Shown here: piece after piece, positions 7,662-16,437 of the stretch
Numbering within the stretch: the first letter of the stretch is position 1
Layout: each line of letters begins with the position of its first letter
Source of the DNA: Verrucomicrobiales bacterium
GTDB lineage: Bacteria; Verrucomicrobiota; Verrucomicrobiia; Limisphaerales; Palsa-1400
DNA: 35,270 bases
Reading direction: 5' to 3'
Assembly (NCBI GenBank): GCA_003138485.1
Contig: PLGF01000141.1
Coordinates: forward strand, 35,285 to 70,554
Translations under genes and position numbers: made by a program
Notes under the pieces: model-generated
Told to the model about the DNA's origin: nothing
What the model saw: the letters and a program-made list of their open reading frames with translations, nothing else
Databases searched by the model: none

Positions 7662-8062
7662 GAATCCTGATTGACACTTCGTTGCTGGTTGAAGGCGAGC
7701 GCAGAAATTTCGACCTCGGCAAGTGGGTAGTCGCCGCTGGGCATGAAGTTTTTATTTGTGACGCCACCGTCGCGGAATACATCGCGGGCAAGCCCCTGGC
7801 AGATGCCGCCAAGGAACAACGCTGGCAAAACTATTGGGACTCGTTTGTCTCACTTTTAGAATCCGTGCCACTTGATCACCAAGTCTGCGAAAAGGCTGGT
7901 GAACTGCTGGCCTGTGCCCGGCGCGCGGGAAAAACCGTGCCGCTGGGGGATGGACTTCATGCCGCCGTGGCCGAATTGGAAGATTTGACCGTTGCGACAG
8001 TGGATGTTGACCACTTCAAAGCCCTCAGCGTCCGCGCTGTCAATCCATTAAAACGGGATTGA
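7658..8062 (+). CDS. vapC: PIN-domain ribonuclease toxin, VapC-like
   Basis: This 134-residue PIN-domain protein begins MRILIDTSLLVEGE, with the first catalytic acid Asp6. Further acidic residues at the usual places are Glu40 (ATVAEYIAG), Asp98 (VPLGDGLHAAVA) and Asp116/Asp118 (VATVDVDHFKAL). VapC toxins are Mg2+-dependent RNases that cut tRNA or rRNA and are held inactive by the cognate antitoxin. All expected acidic residues are present and the frame is intact, so this appears to be the one functional toxin-antitoxin pair in the window. Confidence 0.88.
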   Translation: MRILIDTSLLVEGERRNFDLGKWVVAAGHEVFICDATVAEYIAGKPLADAAKEQRWQNYWDSFVSLLESVPLDHQVCEKAGELLACARRAGKTVPLGDGLHAAVAELEDLTVATVDVDHFKALSVRAVNPLKRD

Positions 8063-8206
8063 GAAGATTGGCTCAAACGGCCTGCAGGTCCCGGATACGG
8101 GCGGCGATCCCGGCGGGAAACTGGCCGGAGCTTCCCGCTCGCAACCGTGACCGCCGTAAGGGTGCGTCCGTCCAGCGTGGAAAACTCCGTTGAGGATTAG
8201 GCGTAT

Positions 8207-8300
<94 letters not shown>

Positions 8301-8311
8301 ATCGGTTTCCG

Positions 8312-8340
8312 AATCTACAGGCGCATTGGTAAAATCGCAA
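8312..8340 (-). promoter_or_regulatory. Candidate sigma70 promoter of tRNA-Ser
   Basis: On the minus strand, TTGCGA (8340-8335) and TAGATT (8317-8312) are separated by exactly 17 nt. The -10 box ends 11 nt before the tRNA 5' end at 8300, a normal arrangement for a short tRNA leader. Found by eye only. Confidence 0.4.
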
Positions 8341-8389
8341 TTGGAAAATCCCGATTGCAATTTCAGGCCCCCGCCATGATGCTGGCCTC

Positions 8390-8623
8390 GTGAGCAAATC
8401 GGAGATTCTGGAGCAGTTGCCCAATTTGGGCCGCGGGGATCGTCGTGAAATCCTGGAACGCATTTGGGAGGTGGAGGAAGATGATTTGGTCAGGGGCGCA
8501 CAGCTCGACGCGGACGAGAAATCGCTGCTCGACCGCGAACTTGCGGAGTTCAAGGCAGACCCAAAGGCAGGCTCCGAATGGAACGAAGTTGAGTCCCGTC
8601 TCCACCAACAAGTCCGGCCGTGA
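8390..8623 (+). CDS. Addiction-module antitoxin (Unstab_antitox type)
   Basis: This 77-residue acidic protein starts at GTG 8390. It has the layout of the short 'addiction module component' family: an N-terminal helix (SKSEILEQLPNLGRGDRREI), a Glu/Asp-rich centre, LLDRELAEFKADPKAGSEW and a final WNEVESRL-type helix. These antitoxins normally precede a RelE/ParE toxin. The following frame starts at a GTG overlapping this stop (GTGA) but is broken after 14 codons, so the antitoxin now appears to be an orphan. Confidence 0.75.
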   Translation: MSKSEILEQLPNLGRGDRREILERIWEVEEDDLVRGAQLDADEKSLLDRELAEFKADPKAGSEWNEVESRLHQQVRP

Positions 8624-8848
8624 GTTGGCGCATCATTGATTTCATTCACCCGCTGCTCGCGTGAGGTTGCGGACATGCTTCAATGGGCGGCAGAGCAGGC
8701 AAATTCCGTTTTCCAATCCAACGAGGGCGGAATGATTCCCGCCTAAATTGGCGCAATCATCGTTGACGACCGGCCTTTGGCCTTCTTGGTCATGCAACAC
8801 GCCGTGAAGCCGATTATGCGCTTATTTTGGGCTGTCGAGAGCCAGTAA
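8620..8848 (+). pseudogene. Decayed toxin-like gene downstream of antitoxin
   Basis: A GTG overlapping the antitoxin stop opens MSWRIIDFIHPLLA and then hits TGA. A +1-shifted frame continues in coding style as REVADMLQWAAEQANSVFQS and EGGMIPA, meets an in-frame TAA at 8744, and resumes as IGAIIVDDRPLAFLVMQHAV to a TAA at 8846. The position implies a RelE/ParE-type toxin, and VDDRPLAFLVMQH loosely resembles the end of such toxins, but I cannot prove the family. At least one frameshift and one nonsense change are needed to join the parts. Confidence 0.45.
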
Positions 8849-8867
8849 TTCTGTCAGACATCCTCCC

Positions 8868-8995
8868 TAACCCGCGTATTTCGCAGCGCGGCGAAAGCCG
8901 CTTCCAATTTGTCGGTAGGGCGGTGCTGCCGCGCCGCCCAAATATCAGGGCGAAGCGGCAGGTTCGCCCTACCAAGCTGTGAAATATGCGGGTTA
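8868..8995. repeat. Nested palindrome with GGTAGGGCG stem
   Basis: The outer arms are TAACCCGCGTATTTC (8868-8882) and GAAATATGCGGGTTA (8981-8995), complementary apart from one position. The inner arms are GGTAGGGCG (8914-8922) and CGCCCTACC (8965-8973), perfectly complementary. The 128-bp nested structure sits between the dead toxin and the sigma factor gene. It looks like a member of a dispersed family of structured intergenic repeats. Its arms could also affect readthrough into the sigma factor gene. Confidence 0.7.
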
Positions 8996-9061
8996 AGCTC
9001 TCTGATCCCCTCAACTTCTCCCGGCCTTGCCACACGCCCGGCCTTCTGCAAAGCTGCGGAC

Positions 9062-9802
9062 GTGAACATTGACTCCAGCGGCGCCAATCGAGACCGGGTC
9101 TTTGTCACCACCCATTGGTCGCTCGTGCTCTCGGCCCAGGAGAAGGACTCCCCCGGTTCGCTCGAGGCGCTCGAAGCGTTGTGCCGCGCTTACTGGTATC
9201 CTCTGTATGCTTTCGCCCGCCGCCAGGGCCAGCGGCCCCACGACGCCCAGGACCTTACCCAGGAGTTTTTCGCCCGCTTGCTCAAGAAGGATTACCTCAA
9301 ATCCGCCGCGCGCGAAAAGGGCCGCTTCCGCAGCTTTCTGCTCACCGCCTTCAAGCGCTTTCTGGCCGACGAATGGGATCGCCAGCACGCCCAAAAACGC
9401 GGCGGCTTCGCCACGGTCGTCTCCATCGACCAGGAACTGGCCGAATCGCGTTTCGCCGCCGAGCCGGCGCACAGTCTCCAACCTGACGTTCTCTTCGACC
9501 GCCAATGGGCCATCACGCTCATCGAGCGCGTCATGGCGCGATTGGAGGAAGAGTATCTGAACTCCGGCCGCGCCCGGCTCTTGGAGCACCTTCGCCATTG
9601 TCTTGCCCGCGACGAATCGGCGTTGCCCTACGCTCAAATTGCCGCCCAGTTGAACCTGACGGAAGCCGCCGTCAAAATGGCCGTCCACCGCCTGCGCGTC
9701 CGCTATCGGGAAATCCTCCACGCCGAGATCGCCCAGACCGTTTCCTCGCCAGGCGAAGTCCAGGAGGAAGTTCGCCACCTTTTTTCCACGTTTGAATCGT
9801 GA
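9062..9802 (+). CDS. ECF-type RNA polymerase sigma factor (planctomycete/verrucomicrobial type)
   Basis: This 246-residue protein from GTG 9062 follows the start common to this family: an FVTTHWSLVLSA motif soon after the N-terminus. Region 2 includes CRAYWYPLYAFARR and HDAQDLTQEFFARLL, followed by REKGRFRSFLLTAFKRFLAD and the linker WDRQHAQKRGG. Region 4 near the C-terminus (YAQIAAQLNLTEAAVKMAVH) is the helix-turn-helix for the -35 element. A TTG 153 bp upstream is in frame, but it lies inside the nested repeat. The gene precedes a large Ser/Thr kinase by 43 bp, a pairing typical of these phyla in which the kinase is presumed to control or respond with the sigma factor. Confidence 0.9.
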   Translation: MNIDSSGANRDRVFVTTHWSLVLSAQEKDSPGSLEALEALCRAYWYPLYAFARRQGQRPHDAQDLTQEFFARLLKKDYLKSAAREKGRFRSFLLTAFKRFLADEWDRQHAQKRGGFATVVSIDQELAESRFAAEPAHSLQPDVLFDRQWAITLIERVMARLEEEYLNSGRARLLEHLRHCLARDESALPYAQIAAQLNLTEAAVKMAVHRLRVRYREILHAEIAQTVSSPGEVQEEVRHLFSTFES

Positions 9803-9845
9803 CCCGTCGCCGTTACCTTTGCCCCGTTCTACCTAAGTAAGGACG

Positions 9846-12809
9846 ATGAGCGATACGAATTATCTTTCGCGCAAATGTCCGCGGTGCGGCGCGGACCTGC
9901 CGCCCCGGCTTCCACCGGATCTCTGCCCCAAGTGCCTCCTGGAAGCCGGGCTTGCCACCCAGTCCGGCCAGACTCAAGCGCAGACCGCCGACTCGCCCGC
10001 CCCTTGGCCTTCGCGCGCCATGCCAAAACCGGGCGAGCAGCTTGGCCGCTACCGCATCGTCCGCATCCTTGGCGAAGGCGGAATGGGCGCTGTCTTTGAC
10101 GCCGAAGACCTGGAGAGCGGCCGCCGTGTTGCTCTGAAGGTCTTGAGCGAGAAACTGGATTCACCTGAAACCCGGCAGCGTTTTTTCCGCGAAGGCCGCC
10201 TGGCCGCCTCGATCAATCATCCCAACAGCGTCTATGTTTTCGGCACCGAGGAAATCGGCGGCATCCCAGTCATCGCCATGGAACTGGTCCCCGGAGGCAC
10301 GCTCCAAGACCGCGTGCGCGAGCGTGGCCCCTTGGGCATCGCCGAAGCGGTGGACTGTATTCTCCAGATCATTGCCGGGCTGGAAGCGGCAAATCGCGTC
10401 GGCATCCTGCACCGCGACATCAAGCCCTCGAACTGCTTCGTGGACGCCGACAACACGGTCAAAATCGGCGATTTCGGCCTTTCCGTATCGGCCAACATCC
10501 GCACCGAGCCAGCTCTCACGGCGAGAGGCGGCTTTATTGGGACCCCGGCTTTTTGCTCGCCCGAGCAGCTTCGCGGCGATGAGTTGAACGTCCGTTCCGA
10601 TATGTATTCGGTCGGCGCAACGCTTTTCCACCTTCTCACCGGCCGGACGCCATTCGAGGCGAAGGACCCGGTGAAGCTGCTTGCGACAGTCCTGGAACAA
10701 AAAGCGCCCTCGCCGAGGAAATTCCGCCCGGCCATTCCGACGAGCCTGGCCAAAACGGTCTTGCGCTGCCTCGAAAAACAGCCCGGCGACCGGTTCCAAA
10801 ACTACCAGGAACTCTGTCAAGCATTGACGCCATACACCAGCGCCGCCCCCACCCCCGCCACTCTCGGACTGCGCTTTGTCGCCGGCCTGATTGACCAAAT
10901 CGTCTTCGGCGCCATTTTGACGCTGATTCTGGCCCTGACGGGAACGGGTCCGATTGATTTTCTCAATCTGGCCGGCAAGGCTTCGCTCAAAGCGCTGCCG
11001 ATGGTTCTTCCCATGTTCGCCGGCTCCATCATTTACTTCGGTGTCCTCGAAGGCCATTGGGGCGCGGCGCTCGGCAAAGCCATCTGCGGATTGCGCGTCA
11101 TCGGCCCAAATCGAAGCGCGCCCGGCATTGGCCGCGCGTTGGCGAGGGCGGTGATTTATGTCCTGTCGCCGATCTTGCCGTTTTGGATCATTAACGTGAT
11201 CAATCCGCAATTGTATGTGGAGTCTTCTTACGCGATGCAACTCGCGATGAGCGGTTCGATGTATGTCGTTCTCGCCGTGCTCTTCTGCCGCGCGCGCCGC
11301 TGCAACGGCTTCGCCTCCTTGCACGACCTCATCACCCACACTCGCGTCGTCTCGCGCTCGGCCCTCCAATCGCGCCCCTCATCCGCAATGCCTGAAATGC
11401 AGCCCCTGGCCTCGCAAACCCGCCGCGCCGTCGGCCCCTATCAAGTGCTCGAAATGATGGAGAAAACCAGCGCCGCCGAGTGGCTGCTGGGCTACGATCT
11501 GCGCCTGCTGCGCAAAGTGTGGATTCGCCTGGTCCCGCCCGGCGTGCCGCCGGTGCCCGCCGCGTTGCGAGGCCTTGGCCGCGTTGGACGGCTTCGTTGG
11601 CTCTCCGGCCAGCGCTCGCCGGAAGCCAACTGGGACGCCTTCGAAGCCCCCACCGGCAATCCGCTGGTCCATCTCGCTCCAACCCGCCCGCGCTGGGCGC
11701 AGGCGCGCTATTGGCTTTACGATCTCGCCACGGAAATCAGCGCCGCCGCCAAGGACGGCACCTTGCCGGAAAGTTTGACCCTGGATCGCATTTGGATAAC
11801 CGATGATGGCCGGGCCAAACTGCTTGAATTCCCCGCGCCCGGCGCCGGCGGCGCAACCGCTCCCGCCAAAGCGGCCCATTCTTGCGGTCCATTCCTGAGC
11901 CAAGTCGCGGCCGCTGGCGGAAGCACGAACGTTCCAATGCCCGTCCATGCCCGGCGATTCCTCGAGCGCCTGCCGACTCTCCCCGACGCCGACTCCGTTA
12001 TCAAGGAACTGAAGCCGCTGTTGCAGCGAGCGCCCGCGGTGACGCGCTGGCGGCGCGCGGTCATCCTCGGCGGTTGCGCTGCCGCGCCGTTGTTGATGGG
12101 CATCAGCCTGCTTTTCGGTGCCAGGATGATGGAGCAGTGGAATCAGCAGAACCCCGGGATCATGGACCTGAGCAGCCTGTTGGGGCAGCACGCCATGCTG
12201 AATTCCCGCTTCATGAAAGAGCAACCCCATCCCACCGACCGCCAGTTTTCCATCTACATCGCCAGCCATTACCGCTCTGTCATCACTAATGATGCGGTGT
12301 GGACGGGCGCCTATACACTGATGCTGGTCAAGGGTGACGACCGCAAATTCGCCGAGCGCAGCGTTGCCGAATACCCCTCACCCTCCGCGGTGGAAATAAA
12401 AGACGCGGAGGCGGCATTGAAGAAGTATCTGCCTGATTCGCACGCGTTAGACTTCATTAAACGGCCAACGGAACCATTCCTTATGGCAGGCGGCGCCCTG
12501 GCGATTTATGTCTGTCTTCCGGCCATTGCCGCCGCCTTGCTCTTTCGGGGCGGCTTGGTCCTGCTCATCGCCGGGGTGACGTTTGTCCGCAAGGATGGCG
12601 CGCCCGCGTCCCGCCTTCGCGTGTTTTGGCGCGCGCTGGTAACGTGGTCTCCGATCCTTGTCGCGTTGCCCTTCAAAAGCCTGTTCGACTTCTCCACATT
12701 GGCGCTGATTTCGTTGTCGGCAATTGGCGCCCTCGCGGCCGTCTCCATGGCTTTGCCGGAACGGGGCTTGGCCGACCGTCTCGCCGGAACCTGGCCCGTT
12801 CCGCGGTAA
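9846..12809 (+). CDS. Ser/Thr kinase with RDD, pseudokinase and second RDD-like domain
   Basis: This 987-residue membrane protein begins with a zinc ribbon (Cys11, Cys14, Cys27, Cys30). A Hanks-type kinase domain spans about 69-330, with Gly-loop LGEGGMG, Lys98 (VALKVL), Glu116, the HRD catalytic loop at 189-191 (HRDIKPSN), the DFG motif at 209-211 and a GTPAFCSPEQ activation segment. All key residues are present, so it should be active. An RDD membrane domain follows (about 340-503). Residues 530-735 resemble a second kinase fold without catalytic residues: the DFG position reads EFP (661-663) in TLDRIWITDDGRAKLLEFPA. A membrane segment near 740-760 leads to a C-terminal membrane region ending RLADRLAGT-like, recalling an RDD end. 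It is probably co-transcribed with the sigma factor. Confidence 0.9.
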   Translation: MSDTNYLSRKCPRCGADLPPRLPPDLCPKCLLEAGLATQSGQTQAQTADSPAPWPSRAMPKPGEQLGRYRIVRILGEGGMGAVFDAEDLESGRRVALKVLSEKLDSPETRQRFFREGRLAASINHPNSVYVFGTEEIGGIPVIAMELVPGGTLQDRVRERGPLGIAEAVDCILQIIAGLEAANRVGILHRDIKPSNCFVDADNTVKIGDFGLSVSANIRTEPALTARGGFIGTPAFCSPEQLRGDELNVRSDMYSVGATLFHLLTGRTPFEAKDPVKLLATVLEQKAPSPRKFRPAIPTSLAKTVLRCLEKQPGDRFQNYQELCQALTPYTSAAPTPATLGLRFVAGLIDQIVFGAILTLILALTGTGPIDFLNLAGKASLKALPMVLPMFAGSIIYFGVLEGHWGAALGKAICGLRVIGPNRSAPGIGRALARAVIYVLSPILPFWIINVINPQLYVESSYAMQLAMSGSMYVVLAVLFCRARRCNGFASLHDLITHTRVVSRSALQSRPSSAMPEMQPLASQTRRAVGPYQVLEMMEKTSAAEWLLGYDLRLLRKVWIRLVPPGVPPVPAALRGLGRVGRLRWLSGQRSPEANWDAFEAPTGNPLVHLAPTRPRWAQARYWLYDLATEISAAAKDGTLPESLTLDRIWITDDGRAKLLEFPAPGAGGATAPAKAAHSCGPFLSQVAAAGGSTNVPMPVHARRFLERLPTLPDADSVIKELKPLLQRAPAVTRWRRAVILGGCAAAPLLMGISLLFGARMMEQWNQQNPGIMDLSSLLGQHAMLNSRFMKEQPHPTDRQFSIYIASHYRSVITNDAVWTGAYTLMLVKGDDRKFAERSVAEYPSPSAVEIKDAEAALKKYLPDSHALDFIKRPTEPFLMAGGALAIYVCLPAIAAALLFRGGLVLLIAGVTFVRKDGAPASRLRVFWRALVTWSPILVALPFKSLFDFSTLALISLSAIGALAAVSMALPERGLADRLAGTWPVPR

Positions 12810-12865
12810 GCGCGTTACCTTTTCACAGATTCTCCTAATAGCCAGTGAAAGGATCAATCTACACA

Positions 12866-13783
12866 ATGAAAACTCTGAAACAGACAGCAACCATGGCCTT
12901 CTCACTGCTGGCCGCAGCCGCCTTCGCCGCCGATGAACCGACCGCTGACGAAATCATCCAAAAAGCCCGCGCCGCTTACGCCGCGCTCTCCAGCTACAGC
13001 GACAGCGGGACGGTGGTCACGGTGTCGTCGGGTCAAACTATTTCGCTCGAATTCGACACCCGGCTCCAGCGCCCCAACCTCTATCGCGTCAATTGGACCC
13101 AGAAAAAGGGCCTCATGCCCGGGATGTCGGCCGATAACGGCATGGCGTGGTCCGGTGGCAACGGCGATTTTTACCAGACCACCTGCTCGTGGGCCGGCAA
13201 CGGGCCTGTTGCCAAGAAGAAAATGCCCGACATGAAAGGCACGCTCGGCGGGTCCATCGGCTATTCGCTGTTCGCAACGACCACCATTCCCGGCGCTTTC
13301 TTTGGCCGCAACCTCGACGATTATTTCGCCTACCCCGCCATCGACGGCAAGTTTCCACTCACAAAGCAGAAGAGCGAGAAAGTGGGCGACGTGGACTGCT
13401 ATGTCATCGCCGCGGAAGCGGATTTGTCCAAATATCCCGAGGCCGGCAAATCCGGCTCCGTCTCGAACCAACTCTGGATCGGCAAAAACGATTTCCTCAT
13501 CCACAAAACCAGCGTCCGATACTTCGAAAAAGTGGATGACGACCTCTTGCAGAACGACGAAGTCATTGACCAGGCGGCAAAAAAGACCCTGGAAATGCAA
13601 AGCAAGCCGGTGACGCCAGAAGCGATCGCCGCCTTGCGTCCGAAGATGAGGGAAATGATGAAGCAAATGCAACCCATGATGAAAAGCGCCTTCAAAGAAG
13701 GCGTCCTCTACATCCAGACCCACGAAAACATTTCCGTCAACCAATCCTACTCCCCCGCGGATTTTCTGCCAGCCAAGGACTAA
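12866..13783 (+). CDS. Secreted LolA-like (DUF2092-type) protein
   Basis: This 305-residue protein has a signal peptide (MKTLKQTATMAFSLLAAAAF, cleavage near residue 22). It continues ADEIIQKARAAYAALSSYSD, then SLEFDTRLQRPNLYRVNW, typical of DUF2092-like periplasmic proteins with a LolA/LolB-like beta fold that may bind lipid or monitor the envelope. I chose the ATG at 12866 over an in-frame GTG at 12845 because it puts the signal peptide at the N-terminus; AAAGGA lies 12 nt upstream. It follows the kinase gene by 56 bp on the same strand, so it may belong to the same envelope-sensing unit (inference). The biochemical function is unknown. Confidence 0.8.
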   Translation: MKTLKQTATMAFSLLAAAAFAADEPTADEIIQKARAAYAALSSYSDSGTVVTVSSGQTISLEFDTRLQRPNLYRVNWTQKKGLMPGMSADNGMAWSGGNGDFYQTTCSWAGNGPVAKKKMPDMKGTLGGSIGYSLFATTTIPGAFFGRNLDDYFAYPAIDGKFPLTKQKSEKVGDVDCYVIAAEADLSKYPEAGKSGSVSNQLWIGKNDFLIHKTSVRYFEKVDDDLLQNDEVIDQAAKKTLEMQSKPVTPEAIAALRPKMREMMKQMQPMMKSAFKEGVLYIQTHENISVNQSYSPADFLPAKD

Positions 13784-13819
13784 CCTGCTTCTTTCATACA
13801 AGTCCCAATTTCCGGTTGA

Positions 13820-13851
13820 GGGCGCGCGCCGAATGCGCGCCCCGTCCTTTT
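13820..13851 (+). terminator. Candidate intrinsic terminator
   Basis: A perfect 8-bp GC stem, GGGCGCGC (13820-13827) with GCGCGCCC (13835-13842), has a 7-nt loop. It is followed by CCGTCCTTTTGG, which is only moderately T-rich. It lies 37 bp after the stop of the secreted LolA-like gene, where a transcript end is expected. Confidence 0.5.
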
Positions 13852-13998
13852 GGTTCGGCTGCAATCCTGCGTCGCACGAATTGGTTGTTCGGAGGGCGAG
13901 CCATTCACGAATTGGGAGGCTCATTCCGCAAGATTTGCAAAGTATTGAGCAAAAAAGGGTAAGCGCGTTTTGTGCCGATTGTGCAACTTGTCTTCATT

Positions 13999-14181
13999 AT
14001 GACCTACAACGAACATTACGACAACGACACGGTCGCGTTGCAGACTGATGCGATTGAGACGGGCACCCCAAAAACCGGCTTGATCGCGGCGTTGGTGGCA
14101 GCCATTAAGGCCAGGATTCCAGCCGGTTACGAGGATGAAGATGGGTTTCACACAGAGGCCAAGCCGCGCGTTCACGATTAA
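13999..14181 (+). CDS. Small hypothetical protein
   Basis: This 60-residue acidic protein has TGLIAALVAAIKARIPAGYE in the middle and ends DEDGFHTEAKPRVHD. I recognise no domain. The 'IP-GYEDE-GFH' pattern seems familiar from small verrucomicrobial proteins, and the frame is open without stops. An in-frame GTG 27 bp upstream is an alternative start. No ribosome binding site is obvious. Confidence 0.45.
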   Translation: MTYNEHYDNDTVALQTDAIETGTPKTGLIAALVAAIKARIPAGYEDEDGFHTEAKPRVHD

Positions 14182-14269
14182 TTGCCGGCAGTTTCCGACC
14201 GGTTCGTTTGAGGTCGCGGGCATTCCAAGCCCGGAATGAACCGCAATTTGGATTTCCAAAAATCGACCT

Positions 14270-14330
14270 CGCAACAATCCCGAAGGGATTTCTTCATTCA
14301 GCCCAAAGTTTGGGTGCTTCCCAGAAGACT
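14270..14330 (+). repeat. Fragment of a dispersed 'cccgaaggg-ttcagccc' motif
   Basis: AACAATCCCGAAGGGATTTC followed by TTCATTCAGCCC and TTTGGGTG resembles a repeat that I recall from intergenic regions of planctomycetes and verrucomicrobia. Only one copy is in this window, so the assignment is from memory. The rest of 14182-14389 holds nothing recognisable. Confidence 0.3.
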
Positions 14331-14389
14331 ACACAGGTTTCCCACTTGCCTCAGAGCGGCTCTCCGTCCAATCTGGTTCAGGTTGATGA

Positions 14390-15439
14390 ATGAAGCCTAA
14401 AATCATTGTTCTTGTTTTAATCCTCGTTGCCCTCGCGGTTGGCCTTTACTTTCTGGTGGCGCCGCGCGCGCGGGAAATCCTTCTTACCGGAATCGTCACC
14501 ACCGACGAAGTCATTGTCAGCTCGGAAATCCAGGGCCGATTGCAGCAACTTCTGGTGCGGGAGGGCGACACGGTGACCAACGGGCAATTGGTGGCGGTCA
14601 TCCAGCCGCAGCAATGGGCGGCCGAAATGGCCTATTACACCAACAGCGCGCGGCACTCCTCCGCCCAGGTCCTCCAGGCCCGGGCCGACCTGGAATTCCA
14701 AGTCGAGCAAACCAGCAACCTCATCCGGCAAAGCGAGGCCAACCTCGCCGCCACCAGCAACCAGGTCGCCGAGGCCGAGGCGGACCTCGACAACGCGACG
14801 CTCACCTTCAAACGCGAGGAGGGCCTTTTCAAACAAAACGTCGATTCCGCCAAGGATTACGATCTGGCCCGCACCAGTTTCGATTCCGCCCGCGCCCGGG
14901 TCGAATCCTTCCGCAAACAAGCGGTCGCGGCCCAGGCGGCCGTCGCGCTGGCCAAGTCGAGCGCCGAACAAATCGAGTCCCGCCGCGCCGCCCTGGCCGC
15001 CAGCCAGGACCAGCAGGCCGCGGCCGACGCCCAATCCGACAAGGCGCGCGTCCAATTGGGCTACACCCTCATTCACGCCCCGGCCGCCGGCACCGTCGAT
15101 GTTCGCGCCGCGCTGCCGGGCGAGGTCGTCAACCCGGGCCAGGGGATTCTCACCCTGATCGACCCCGACCAACTCTGGGTGCGGGCCGACGTGGAGGAAG
15201 GTTATATTGACAGAATTCGTCTGGGGGACAAATTCACCGTCCGCCTCCCCTCCGGCGCCGTGCGGACGGGAACGGTTTTTTATCGGGCGATCGACGCGGA
15301 TTTTGCCACGCAACGGGACGTCAGCCGCACCAAGCGCGACATAAAGACCTTTGAAATCCGGCTGCGCTGCCCCAATGACGACCGCGCCCTGGCGGTGGGC
15401 ATGACGGCCTACGTGGCGCTGGCGTTTGGGAAACCCTGA
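14390..15439 (+). CDS. HlyD-family membrane fusion protein
   Basis: This 349-residue periplasmic adaptor has an N-terminal membrane anchor (about 5-24, IIVLVLILVALAVGLYFLVA). The first half of a lipoyl/biotinyl-like domain follows (VIVSSEIQGRLQQLLVREGD). Residues 80-215 form a long Ala/Gln/Glu-rich coiled-coil hairpin, then the second lipoyl half (YTLIHAPAAGTVDVRAALPG) and a beta-barrel region ending ALAVGMTAYVALAFG. This is the plan of YbhG/EmrA-like adaptors that link an inner-membrane exporter to an outer-membrane channel. The ABC ATPase starts 2 bp after the stop, so it is the first gene of a three-gene export operon. Confidence 0.92.
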   Translation: MKPKIIVLVLILVALAVGLYFLVAPRAREILLTGIVTTDEVIVSSEIQGRLQQLLVREGDTVTNGQLVAVIQPQQWAAEMAYYTNSARHSSAQVLQARADLEFQVEQTSNLIRQSEANLAATSNQVAEAEADLDNATLTFKREEGLFKQNVDSAKDYDLARTSFDSARARVESFRKQAVAAQAAVALAKSSAEQIESRRAALAASQDQQAAADAQSDKARVQLGYTLIHAPAAGTVDVRAALPGEVVNPGQGILTLIDPDQLWVRADVEEGYIDRIRLGDKFTVRLPSGAVRTGTVFYRAIDADFATQRDVSRTKRDIKTFEIRLRCPNDDRALAVGMTAYVALAFGKP

Positions 15440-15441
15440 GC

Positions 15442-16437
15442 ATGGGCGCCGTCGAAGTCGAGAACCTGACCAAGCGTTTCGGCGACTTTTGCGCCGTGGA
15501 CCACTTGAATTTCGCGGTCGAAACCGGCGAGATTTTCGGCTTGCTCGGCCCCAATGGCGCCGGCAAGTCCACCCTCATCCGCATGTTGACGACGCTCGTG
15601 GTGCCCAGCGAGGGGACGGCGCGCATCAACGGGTTTGACGTCATCAAGAACCCCAATGACGTCCGCCGCTCCATTGGCGTGATTCCCCAGGCCATGACGT
15701 CCGACCTGGATTTGACCGCGGTGGAAAACATGAGCATCTTCGCAAAGCTCTACGGCATCCCCCGCGAGAAACGGCGGCGCGCCATCGACGCCTTGCTCCG
15801 GGCGGTGGACCTGGAACAATGGAGGGACAAACCTGTCAAGATGTTTTCGGGGGGCATGAGGCGCCGCCTGGAAATCGCGCGCGGGCTGGTGCACGAGCCA
15901 AGCCTCTTCATCCTGGACGAGCCGACCACGGGCTTGGACCCCGTTTCCCGCGTCGCCGTGTGGGAGATGCTGGAGAGCTTGAAGCGGCAACGCGCCCTCA
16001 CCATCCTGGTTTCGACCCATTACATGGATGAGGCGGACAAATTATGCGACCGCGTGGCGATCATCGACCACGGCAAGCTGGCGGCGCTGGATTCGCCGCT
16101 CAAACTCAAGGCCTCCATCCCCGGCAAGAACATTCTCGAAGCGGGCTTTTCCAGCGTGCCGCCCGGCTGGGAGGAGACCCTGCGCGCGCTGCCCGACGTC
16201 GCCGACGTCAAGGCGGAGGAGAGCGTGTTCCGCATCTCCTCCAACAACGGCCCGCGCACCACGACCGCGCTGCTGGAAGCCGTCCGGCAGGCGGGCCTGA
16301 CGCTGACCTCGCTCTCGGTGCAGAGCACGACGCTTGACGATGTTTTCGTGCATTACACCGGGCACCAGTTGCGCGACGCGCTGAAAGAGTCGGTCCAATA
16401 CAGCAGTTCGTTTATGTACGAACCCAAACAATCATGA
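15442..16437 (+). CDS. ABC exporter ATP-binding protein (YbhF/DrrA-like)
   Basis: This 331-residue ATPase has Walker A GPNGAGKST (36-44), Q-loop region IGVIPQAM, signature FSGGMRRRLEIARG starting near 135, Walker B LFILDEPTTGLDP with Asp159-Glu160, and switch histidine in VSTHYMDEAD. A C-terminal extension of about 90 residues (from NILEAGFSS to LDDVFVHYTGH) is the usual accessory domain of drug or lipid ABC-2 exporters. It couples ATP hydrolysis to export through the permease, whose start overlaps this stop by 4 bp (ATGA). Confidence 0.94.
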   Translation: MGAVEVENLTKRFGDFCAVDHLNFAVETGEIFGLLGPNGAGKSTLIRMLTTLVVPSEGTARINGFDVIKNPNDVRRSIGVIPQAMTSDLDLTAVENMSIFAKLYGIPREKRRRAIDALLRAVDLEQWRDKPVKMFSGGMRRRLEIARGLVHEPSLFILDEPTTGLDPVSRVAVWEMLESLKRQRALTILVSTHYMDEADKLCDRVAIIDHGKLAALDSPLKLKASIPGKNILEAGFSSVPPGWEETLRALPDVADVKAEESVFRISSNNGPRTTTALLEAVRQAGLTLTSLSVQSTTLDDVFVHYTGHQLRDALKESVQYSSSFMYEPKQS

